A stretch of 21,832 nucleotides of DNA from Pigoraptor vietnamica. Its lineage: Eukaryota; Opisthokonta; Filasterea. Below are positions 8,332 through 21,832 of this stretch, one piece after another. The notes beneath the pieces are model-generated. The model was not told the DNA's origin, made no database searches, and saw nothing but the letters and a program-made list of their open reading frames with translations. The stretch spans positions 1-21,832 of the forward strand of contig CALSCQ010002569.1 in NCBI GenBank assembly GCA_943704525.1, given 5' to 3'. How positions within the stretch are numbered: position 1 is the first letter of the stretch; every line of letters begins with the position of its first letter. The position numbers and the translations under genes were made by a program.

Positions 8332-9602
8332 TCAAAACGTCGCGCTGATGTCTTCCACCATGGTCTGTGGAGCGTCGCTCCCGTCAGCCGCGTCGTGTCC
8401 CTGCGCGTCTGCCGTGGGATCTGTCGATCCCTTCCACACCTCCCCCACGCGCGGACGCTTCGCAGCGTGGGACGGGCCATCATCCTCGCTCTGCCGAGCC
8501 GCAGGCCGCTTCCTGAGGGCGGCTGTAGTAAAGGACCACGGGACGGGAGACTGCACATTTGCAGAGTGAGTTTCGAGAGTAAGAGTTAGCCTTCTGACGA
8601 AGAGAATCCGAGACACAAATGCCCATCATAAAGGTTATGCGCCGACACTCACGCTGTCGTCCCGACGCATGAGGAAGTAGTACGCGCGCTTTGCGCCACC
8701 CAAAGCGTTGACATAGTAGCCGACAACCTTGTAAATTCCATCGTACCGGAAAATGGCGTCTTTCGGGCCGTAAATATCGTCGGACGGACCCGCGCGCACC
8801 TAGGTTCAACGAGAGTTCGTAAGAACATGAGGTGTGTGATGGAGATGAATTTGTGTGCGCGTACGTGCACGAGTGTGCGTGCGCGTGTGTGCATGTGTGT
8901 GTATGCATGAGCGTTCGTCCTCGCGAAAACAAGAGTAATTTCCTGCCCGGCCGACAGACAGCAACGAATGACTACACAACGACCGACGCACCACGCGCAC
9001 TGCACGGCCCGACTTCCAATTCTTCGCCTCCACACCAGAGTCGCCGGGCGGTGCCGCACAGCACGCTGCAATCGACGGCGCGCCTCCACAGTCACTGCTT
9101 GCGATGGGTGCGCCCGATTCGTCATGCAAGGCAAGAAGCAGCTCCTCGCCGCGATCCTCCGTCTCCGCGCCCTTGCGAAATACGAGGGACACGGCGGCGT
9201 CCGCACTGCGACAGAGAAGAAGGACCGCGCTTAATCCAACGGAGAAATGTGAGCGATGCGTGAGTGTGCGTAGTGTGCCACGATTTGCAGGAGTTGGCCA
9301 CCGTGTTATTGATAGGGCGCTGTGGTGCGGCCGTTCACTCACTCGCTGACAACGTCGTCATCGACGCTTGCGTGCACACCGGAGGCTGCAAGCGCAGTGC
9401 GCGAGTCCCACGCCACGCCAACGTCGATGCCTTCGATTGGCCCTCGTCGAATCGCCGTTTGTGGGGTTGGCGCCTTTGCGCTCATCGGTGAGGCTGCGCG
9501 GTCGGAAATCGCTGAGACTTGGCGTTCGTCGTGATGCAAACGCACATGAACAGATTCGCTTGTTCGTGTAAATGTGCGTGGGTGCGTGGGTGCGTGCGTG
9601 GC

Positions 9603-9671
<69 letters not shown>

Positions 9672-10530
9672 AAGAGTCCACCTTCGCGCTGCTTGCCCTC
9701 GAGACTCCGTCCCGTTTCTTTTGTGCCGGACGCCTTTTCTGCCTCCGCTTTCGATTTCTCCGCCGCAAAATACGCAATGCAACCGGAACATTGCCTGCTC
9801 AGCGAAGGTTTGGAAAGATTATAAAGACACATGCGCAACAGACAATTGCACACAAACACACACACACACACGCGCGCGCGCACACACACACACACACGCA
9901 CGCACCAGAGCGAGTCGGTCGGAATGGAAACCAGCGGCGGATCGAGACAATCCATGTGGTAGAAGCAATAACACCCGTCACACACGACCAGTTCGTTGTC
10001 CCGCTCCTGCAGAAGGCAAATTGGCCGCGCGGCGTGCGTGCGCATGTGAGAGATGTCGGAGCAGCTTAAACCATAGACGTGTGGTCCACCGACTCCACCG
10101 TGTGTGTGAGAGAGAAAATAGGACAAAAGGGCCACCACGAGACAGCCTCAACTGCGCGCGGATGCATTGACAGTTGTCCATTGCGTCGCAAAACGCACAA
10201 CAGTCCAGACATCTAACCCACTGGCACAAACGCAAGGTGACACGAGTTGAGGACAAGCAACGAAGCGGCACAGACCACGCACGGTGCAATGGAGTAGCGT
10301 ACACGGGCGTGCACACACCTTCCGCCCGCAGATCGCACACCCGCACACATAGCACAGGGGATCGCGCGGGAACAGCTTGCAAATGTTGCACGCCATCTCT
10401 GTTGAAGCATAGAGAGATCGCAGCAGTCGAAGGCGATGGAATGGTCAGGTAAACTTCCGACAGTCACTTAAACACACACACACACATACACACACACACA
10501 GCACGCACACACACACATACACACACACAG

Positions 10531-10565
<35 letters not shown>

Positions 10566-12589
10566 GCACAGCCACAGTGTCTGTCAGAGACCCACGCCAG
10601 GCGCACACTGGGGGCGCAACAGGATTCGCATGCTCGCCATCCCTCCGCGACCCGCTCACTGGACCGTACGCATCCGTCGCGTTCTTTCTGAGCATATCCC
10701 CTGATTCTCTCTGCACAGCGTCCTTCCGCGGAGTGTTGTCGGTTCTGGGCTCCTTCACGCCGCCCCCCTCACCCAGCGTGCCTTCAGGGATAGCGTCTTT
10801 CCTCGGCGTTCCCTCCGGCCTGTGCGCAGGCATCACTTTCTCCGCGTCCCTACTTAGCGTACTCTCTCCGTGCACGGCGTGTTTCCGCGGCGTGCCCTTT
10901 GGTGTGTGGGCAGGCATCGCTTCCTCAGCGGCCGCACGTAAAGTGCTCTCTCCGTCGTCCGTGCCTTCCGTCAGCTCACTCGCTCCCGGCGCACCGTCGC
11001 CAGCACCCTCCCACACCCCCTCCACCATAACATCAGAGTGCTCCACATCTACCATCGCCACATCCGCAACGGTTTCCGCCGCAACCGCGGTCGTAGAGGC
11101 CTTGCGCGGCCGCCCCCGCGGTCGCTGCGCAGCCGAGTCGTCGGAAGAGCGTGTGGCGCGATGACGCGCGACGGGTGCCGCCGAGACGGGAGTCGGCAAG
11201 GGTCTGCGCTCGAGACGCAACAATTCGCCCCATGGGGTCACGATGGCGTTGCCGAGCGACCGCCGCAGGATGCGCACGCGCACGTCGTACTCTCCCGGGC
11301 AGTCTCTCCGCGGCGTTGCGCTCATGAGTTCGGCCGTGTACCAGAAACCGCACTCGCCAGGGTCGGTGAAGTTGTAGTTGGCTGAAACACGCACGCCGGG
11401 AGATGCAGTGGCGAGATCGATCGGCTCCAGGCAACGAGGGCGAAGGTCCGTCGCCGGCAAAACGGCCGTCTCATCCTCGTAGTCGTCGTACCTGCGGAAT
11501 GCGGAGAGGAGGCGGGCTCATAATTAGAGCACACAAGCACAGCGTATGCACATTCACGGGCAAACAAACGCAACGCGCGCGCTCGGTTCTCGAGCAATCG
11601 AGCACACACCTGACCGTGTAGAGATATCCGCCGGGCGTCCCCGCACTCCTCCGCAGGGCCGTCACGTGCGCGTCAAACCACGCGTCATTCGCGAGGTCAA
11701 TCGCCTCCACTTCGTCGCCCTTTGCATAGATCGGCACCGGCGGCGGCGCAATCGGCTCATCAGACGACGACGATCCTTCCTCTCCAACAGCAAGCCGCGG
11801 GGACCGGTTCACGCCAGCGTATGGCAAGCGGTTGTTGCGCAGCAGCTGAGGGAAGGGCGGCGGTTGCGTCGACGTCGTCGACAGACCGCCCACGACGGAC
11901 GCCACAGCAGAGACGTCGGACGACTCGGACACTCTCCTGCCTTTGCCCTTCGCCAGCGCACCCTCCACCGACACACCCGTCGCGCTTGTTGGCGGCGCCT
12001 GCAGGAGCTTGCGCGCGACAGACGTCGGCGCTGTCGGCGGGGGCTGCTTTTGCGGCTGCGCGATGAGCGCCGGGGAGGTGGTGCGCACGACTGCCTTGGG
12101 CACTGCGAGCGCGGGCGAAGCATGCGCGAGAGACTGCGCCGCTGCAGCTGCTATTGCCGCGGCCTCTTCGCGCGCCTTCGTCACGTCGTCGTCGCTGCTC
12201 CCGACGCGTGTCATTGCCTCCATGATGTCATTCTGCGCAGCCGCGATGGCCGCCGCGCGACGCTTCGCCTCGACAGTGACCTTCGCCTTGTCGGAGGCCG
12301 TTGCGGAGGCGCCGTCCGCGGATTCGCGCCGTGCGAGCACGACATTCGAGTGGTGGTCGATCGAGTAGTTGACAAAAGAGGCGGCCGCGCGCGATTTTGT
12401 GGATGGATTGTCGAGGTAGTCGAGCACCTCTTTGCCCCTGAAGTACAGGCGCTGCTCGTCGGGTGGGATGCCCGTCACTTCATGCAGCCGCTGCCGCAAT
12501 TCGCGCACGTGCGTCTGTCGCGAGAGGTTGTCGATGGGAATGCGCCGTGTCTCGGCCGAAGGGAGACGGAGTTCTACCGTAATGAGCAT
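8332..12589 (-). CDS. UHRF1-like chromatin reader: UBL, tandem tudor, PHD, SRA; no RING
   Basis: Exons: 12589-11610, 11491-10596, 10398-10319, 10006-9906, 9794-9682, 9493-9343, 9205-8992, 8799-8653 and 8550-8332; all phases agree, 966 residues. The ubiquitin-like domain spans 1-88 (NLSRQTHVRELRQRL, QRLYFRGKE). A disordered Ala/Pro/Ser linker runs to about 285. The tandem tudor domain is about 286-425, with cage residues F305 (DAWFDAH), Y328 and Y331 (RYDDYED), acidic D298, and second lobe NYNFTDPGECGFWYTAEL. An AT-hook (RPRGRPRK) follows near 450-457, then 28-residue repeats (509-564). Pre-PHD and PHD are 629-691 with all expected zinc ligands and CLDPPL. The SRA is about 740-905 (EAKNWKSGRAVRVVR, RYDGIYKVVGYY, LMRRDDSSPVPW). 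In animals UHRF1 links H3K9 methylation to maintenance DNA methylation. Here the 5mC-pocket residues are replaced and no RING follows the SRA, so reader rather than ligase activity is inferred. The exon 2 donor (10595) and exon 6 acceptor (9494 or 9512) are the least certain junctions. Confidence 0.86.
9606..9668. repeat. (GT)n microsatellite in UHRF1-like intron 5
   Basis: About 31 uninterrupted GT units on the + strand lie within the intron 9494-9681, about 13 bases from the donor at 9681. On the sense strand of the leftward gene this is (CA)n. Confidence 0.95.
9852..9904. repeat. (CA)n/(CG)n tract in UHRF1-like intron 4
   Basis: Alternating CA and CG dinucleotides fill the donor-proximal part of the intron 9795-9905. 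Alternating purine-pyrimidine sequence of this type can adopt Z-DNA. Confidence 0.85.
10472..10569. repeat. Interrupted (CA)n tract in UHRF1-like intron 2
   Basis: About 98 bp of CA repeat with recurring CATACA and CAGCACG interruptions lies within the intron 10399-10595, adjacent to the donor. The interruptions recur at regular intervals, suggesting local duplication of the tract. Confidence 0.9.
10786..10953 (-). repeat. Two in-frame 84-bp (28-residue) tandem repeats
   Basis: Within exon 2 of the UHRF1-like gene, 10953-10870 encodes a unit starting GESTLRAAAEEAMPAH and ending in GTPRKHAVH. The next unit, 10869-10786, starts GESTLSRDAEKVMPAH and ends in GTPRKDAIP. A decayed third copy follows (NTPRKDAVQ). 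Each unit places a basic TPRK after an AMPAH/VMPAH motif. The units lie in the linker between tandem tudor and PHD. Confidence 0.8.
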
Positions 12590-12943
12590 GACTGTTGGGT
12601 GGAGGCGACGGGCCGAGCGCGAGCGGTGTGGATGTGTGGGGAACGAACTGCTTCCGTCGTACGTGCAGCAAGTCACACTCACTCCATTCCCACGCAGCCG
12701 AAGTGGGCGAACGTACGCGCGGAAGGACAGAGTGAACGTGTTCGTAAGCGCAGCGCAAAGAAGATGGTGGTGTGAAGATGTTTAATTAAATTTAGCGATT
12801 CAAATTTTGGCGATGGCACTGGCCAGGAAAAATTTTATTACGATCGGAATTTTCGATGTGTAACATTGTTGTAACCCGGCTTCACCAATCGAGACATGAA
12901 GAGGCGGCATGGAAGCTGAGCCCGTGCGCTGCAGGGACCGAAG
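12590..12943. promoter_or_regulatory. Divergent promoter region, UHRF1-like (-) and FGGY kinase (+)
   Basis: The two start codons are 354 bp apart on opposite strands, so both promoters must share this space unless 5' UTR introns exist. An A/T-rich block at 12780-12855 stands out from the GC-rich flanks. CCAAT is at 12885-12889, 55 bp before the kinase ATG. A direct pair TGTAAC-N5-TGTAAC is at 12859-12875. No coding potential is evident. Confidence 0.5.
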
Positions 12944-16895
<3,952 letters not shown>

Positions 16896-17384
16896 AAAAG
16901 TTTGTAGGGTAGGAAGCAAATTGTAACGTAGGTGTAACGCCAATGTTCCGAGATCTCGGAATTGGCGGGCCCAATCAAAAGTGGTTTTCCGCGTCAGCGC
17001 TTTTTTGGCTTGTCTTGCTGTGTGTGTGTGCGCGCGTGCGTGTGCGAGTGTGTGCATGTGCGCGTGTGTTCGCTGTGCCACCTTGCGTTCACAAGCGACA
17101 CGGGCGTTGCAGTGACTTGTTTCTCAGGAGAAGGCGCTGGTTCGTCTTATTTTGCTGTCCTTATCAACAAGCAATTGTGGACCGCCACTTTGCCATCTAC
17201 CGCGGCAGATCGGTTAATTCGCCAGCGATTTCACGCACTCTCAACTGGCGAATCACTCCTTTATTTTGACGAGAGCGGCGTTCGAACTTCGAACCCTTTG
17301 AGGGCAAGACACGGCAGTGTGCTGTTGACCGTTTAGACTCGACCCTGTGCGTGTCACGCGTGCGTGGCCGCGAACGCGCAGAAA
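16896..17384. other. Intergenic: kinase 3' flank and CHMP1 promoter
   Basis: Both flanking genes read rightward. No exon is evident; a frame open across about 16962-17336 shows no recognisable motif. Elements seen: TGTAAC pair (16922-16938), three CCAAT boxes (16940, reverse 16961, 16971) around a 16-bp palindrome, a GT-rich tract near 17025-17070, an inverted repeat ATTCGCCAG/CTGGCGAAT (17217-17225, 17245-17253), and a direct TTCGAAC doublet (17281-17294) about 90 bp before the CHMP1 ATG. Confidence 0.55.
16940..16975. promoter_or_regulatory. 16-bp palindrome flanked by CCAAT boxes
   Basis: TTCCGAGATCTCGGAA (16946-16961) is perfectly palindromic. CCAAT precedes it (16940-16944) and ATTGG overlaps its end (16961-16965), so the dyad is larger: CCAA on the left, TTGG on the right. 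A further CCAAT at 16971-16975 forms an inverted pair with the ATTGG, five bases apart. It lies about 45 bp after the kinase stop and about 410 bp before the CHMP1 ATG. NF-Y plus a dimeric factor is an inference from the motifs. Confidence 0.5.
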
Positions 17385-17732
17385 ATGTTCTCGTCGTGGT
17401 TTGGCGGCGGCAATCTCGAAAGTATCCGCCCTCTGAGCTGCCCAAGAAGCCGTGCGTCAGTGTGCCCTCGGCTTGATCTTTTGTGTGCTGTGTTTCGATC
17501 GCGCAACATGTGCATATCCCTTCTGGGCAAATTGTTTTTGTAGTGTGGGGGGAGAGTAGAGTAGCTCATTATACGAAAGAGTGGCTATTACTGTGTGGTC
17601 CTTGACCAATGCGCGGTGTACTGCGGACGTCTCGCTTTGCAACAGCTCATCTATTCAATCTGAAGGTGAGGGGGATTTCGTCGCTGTTGATATGGAGGGA
17701 AGAGCAGGCGTTAACTTTGTGTGCATCGAGCG

Positions 17733-17785
<53 letters not shown>

Positions 17786-18659
17786 TGCTACTAACGCGTC
17801 TTGTTTGTCTGTCCAGTTTGCGGCAAAGCAACTGCATAGGACTGCGCAAAAATGCGAGAAGGAGGAGAAGGCCGAGAAGCTCAAGCTGAAGCAGGTGCGG
17901 TTTGATTAGTTGTGCGCGTGTGGTCTGTTTCACGTTTGTGTGTGTGTGTGTTTGGGGGGGGGGGGGGGGGGGGGGGGGGGACGTGCAGGTATGCGTATGT
18001 AGACGTATGTGTGTGTGTGCATGTGTATGTGCATTGTGTGTGCGTGCATATCTTGTACAGGAATGCATCCCACTATACATATATACACACATATATATTA
18101 TATACGCATCGCTCACGCGCCCTCCCCGCAGGCCATCCAAAAAAACAACATGGAGGGCGCGCGCATCCACGCCGAGAACTCGATCCGGCAACACAACCAG
18201 GCCCTCAACTTTCTCCGAATGAGCTCGCGCATTGATGCCGTCGCATCGCGCGTGGAAACGGCCGTGCGCATGAAGCAGGTGCGCGGACCCACTCAGGACT
18301 CGTCCTCGCACACACGACTTCTGTTTGAGCCTTGTTTTCGCCCATGGTAGACTGGGGTGGTCGAGTGATATCGGCCGTGTGCACCCCACCTAGTCACACG
18401 GAGCCTCTGCCTTTCGCTGAGTGCCTGTGAATGCATTGCACTTTTCGTGTCGCTCACAGCCTGTGTCCGTGGACTCGCACACTGACGCACCTTTCCTATT
18501 TTGGCGCCACCGTGCCGCAGGTGACCAAATCGATGGCGGGCGTCGTGCAGGCGATGGAACGCGCGGCGCAGAGCATGAACATGGAGCAAATGTCCAACAT
18601 TATGGACAAGTTCGAGAAGCAGTTTGAGGACCTCGACGTCGCCTCGCAGGTGCGTGCGT

Positions 18660-18692
<33 letters not shown>

Positions 18693-19090
18693 CGTGAGTG
18701 CGTGCGTGTGAGTGTGTGCGTGTGTGTATGTGTGTGTCTGTGTGTCTGTGTGTGTGTGTGTGTACGTACGTATGCGGGTGTGAGTGTGTGTGAGGGTGCG
18801 TGCCGCTGGTGTTACGAAATTGCGGTGCCACTCTCTGTGCATCGATAATTATGTTGATTTAACAAATCTCTCCCTCTCGGCAGTACATGGAGAATTCGAT
18901 GAGCGCGTCGACAACCCTCACCGTTCCCGAGGACCAGGTCGACCGCCTCATGCACCAGGTCGCCGACGAGCACGGCCTCGAACTCAACGAGGAGCTCAGC
19001 AAGAACATGGTCCCCTCTGGCACGGCCGCGTCGTCCGTCGCAAACGACGAGCTCACCGAACGCCTCGCCAAGTTGCGCCAGAACCAGTAA
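17385..19090 (+). CDS. CHMP1: ESCRT-III subunit CHMP1 (Vps46/Did2)
   Basis: Exons are 17385-17421, 17646-17665, 17817-17894, 18132-18278, 18521-18649 and 18884-19090 (205 residues; human CHMP1A and CHMP1B are just under 200). After a short lead with an added SWFGGG segment, the protein reads [18 protein letters not shown], then [16 protein letters not shown], and [20 protein letters not shown], the basic helix 1-2 core. [20 protein letters not shown], the helix [13 protein letters not shown] and the linker [18 protein letters not shown] follow. The C-terminus [12 protein letters not shown] is a MIT-interacting motif of the CHMP1 type, which recruits Vps4 and IST1. CHMP1 acts late in ESCRT-III disassembly at endosomes and in abscission. 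Exon 2 is only 20 bp, and the A/T-poor intron before exon 3 has a perfect TACTAAC branch point at 17789-17795. Membership is secure; orthology to CHMP1A or CHMP1B specifically is not implied. Confidence 0.95.
17736..17783 (+). repeat. (GA)24 in CHMP1 intron 2
   Basis: This is an uninterrupted purine tract on the sense strand. It ends 6 bases before the TACTAAC branch point of the same intron (17666-17816), and could form a triplex or be a length-variable marker. Confidence 0.95.
17954..17980 (+). repeat. Poly-G tract (G27) in CHMP1 intron 3
   Basis: There are 27 consecutive G residues on the sense strand, directly after a (GT)n tract and within the intron 17895-18131. It has G-quadruplex potential in both RNA and DNA, and its length in the assembly is unreliable. 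Confidence 0.9.
18650..18800. repeat. GT-rich tract in CHMP1 intron 5
   Basis: This is mixed GTGC/GTGT/GTAT repeat within the intron 18650-18883, beginning at the donor GTGCGT itself so that donor and repeat are continuous. Confidence 0.85.
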
Positions 19091-19459
19091 TTACATCTTC
19101 GGTGGTCTTGAGTGATTTGTGTTTTGTTTGCCCTTTAAGCTGCTCTGACACGGTTTCGCACTTGACACTGGCGTTCCCTGTGTTGCCGCGTGCGGCGCGT
19201 ATGTGCGTTGAATCAAATTCTCGAACACAACTCGCTTCTCTGTCTCAATGGCGCCTTCACGAGAGTTCCACGCGACTGTATTATCCCACGCAATAGCAAA
19301 CTTGACTCTGGAACAAACTTCGCAACGCGCCGCCGCCACATTTACGCCACGCTCAAGCGAGAGAAGTGTGTCATCGCGCGCGTGTGTGAGTGCATGTGTG
19401 TGTGTGTGTGTGTGTGCATGTGTGCGAGCGTGTGCCTGTGTGACCATGCGAACAACCCC
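19091..19459. other. Convergent intergenic region between CHMP1 and the CH/PH gene
   Basis: This is 369 bp between two stop codons. It contains a short GT-rich tract (about 19380-19442), the clearest simple repeat outside introns, and a small hairpin (GCCGC/GCGGC near 19184). No RNA gene or exon is evident. Confidence 0.6.
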
Positions 19460-21701
<2,242 letters not shown>

Positions 21702-21832
21702 CTGCGCGGTTAAAGTTGTGCGGATGTAAGAGGCGAGAACAAGGGGAAGCGAGAACCAGAAGATATAGAGCCAGTTACGTGTGCAAGTGCACAAACTACA
21801 CAGACTCACACACCCGCCCCCCCGCCCCCCCC
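21702..21832 (-). other. Intron fragment reaching the window end
   Basis: Immediately upstream of the first visible exon (acceptor CCGCGCAG at 21702) the sequence shows no CH1-like coding. It ends in a C-rich run (about 21811-21832), so the preceding exon and its donor lie beyond the window. Confidence 0.6.

Noticed and set aside
8332-8550. Possible RING finger in the UHRF1-like C-terminal exon
   Set aside because: The exon encodes a basic, Ser/Asp/Ala-rich tail with no Cys or paired His, so no zinc-binding RING is possible.
9358-10170. Many long reading frames made of His-Thr, Cys-Val or Arg-Ala runs
   Set aside because: They are translations of GT/CA tracts inside introns and have no domain or splice support.
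10472-10569. CRISPR-like array
   Set aside because: The repeats are simple CA units with short interruptions; no spacers of constant length.
8332-12589. Plant VIM/ORTH or SUVH-type protein
   Set aside because: The N-terminal UBL and tandem tudor with the RYDDYED motif are UHRF1 features; no SET domain is present.
16922-16938. TGTAA as an algal-type polyadenylation signal after the kinase gene
   Set aside because: No matching TGTAA lies close downstream of the other six stop codons on the correct strand, so the similarity is probably accidental.
17270-17340. tRNA-like B-box at the TTCGAACTTCGAACC doublet
   Set aside because: No A-box, acceptor stem or anticodon arm can be drawn on either strand.

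Overview
This window is nuclear DNA from an intron-rich, GC-rich unicellular eukaryote. Six of the seven genes are cut by GT-AG introns of about 70-330 bp, mostly with GTGAGT, GTGCGT, GTGGGT or GTGTGT donors. Many introns are filled with long (GT)n/(CA)n tracts. Coding sequence became readable only after splicing by eye; every junction below was checked for phase. The gene set (ABHD13-like hydrolase, PRM10/ThrE-like transporter, UHRF1-like reader, FGGY kinase, CHMP1, fimbrin-type CH protein) is broadly eukaryotic. An amoebozoan or other free-living protist would fit, but the sequence alone does not fix the lineage.

Layout: (1) + strand 101-2526, ABHD13-like membrane alpha/beta hydrolase, 6 exons. 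(2) - strand 3057-4028, intronless three-WW-domain protein. (3) - strand 4804-7749, threonine/serine-exporter-like (ThrE/PRM10) membrane protein with a long Ser/Arg-rich N-terminus, 6 exons. (4) - strand 8332-12589, UHRF1-like protein (UBL, tandem tudor, PHD, SRA) without a RING, 9 exons. (5) + strand 12944-16895, FGGY-family carbohydrate kinase, 14 exons, sharing a 354-bp divergent promoter region with gene 4. (6) + strand 17385-19090, ESCRT-III subunit CHMP1, 6 exons. (7) - strand 19460-21701, 5'-truncated protein with a fimbrin CH2-type domain, a long coiled coil and a C-terminal PH domain.

The genes look like unrelated housekeeping or regulatory genes, not a pathway cluster, and there is no sign of a mobile element, virus, CRISPR array or RNA gene. 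The points most worth a second look are: the UHRF1-like protein, which keeps its histone-reading residues while the SRA 5-methylcytosine pocket looks eroded and the RING is absent, and which carries a 28-residue tandem repeat ending in TPRK; the CH/coiled-coil/PH protein; and several inverted repeats associated with CCAAT and CACGTG elements between genes. Simple dinucleotide repeats sit almost exclusively in introns. Both window ends are poly-C-rich, so the window may be a whole contig broken at homopolymers.
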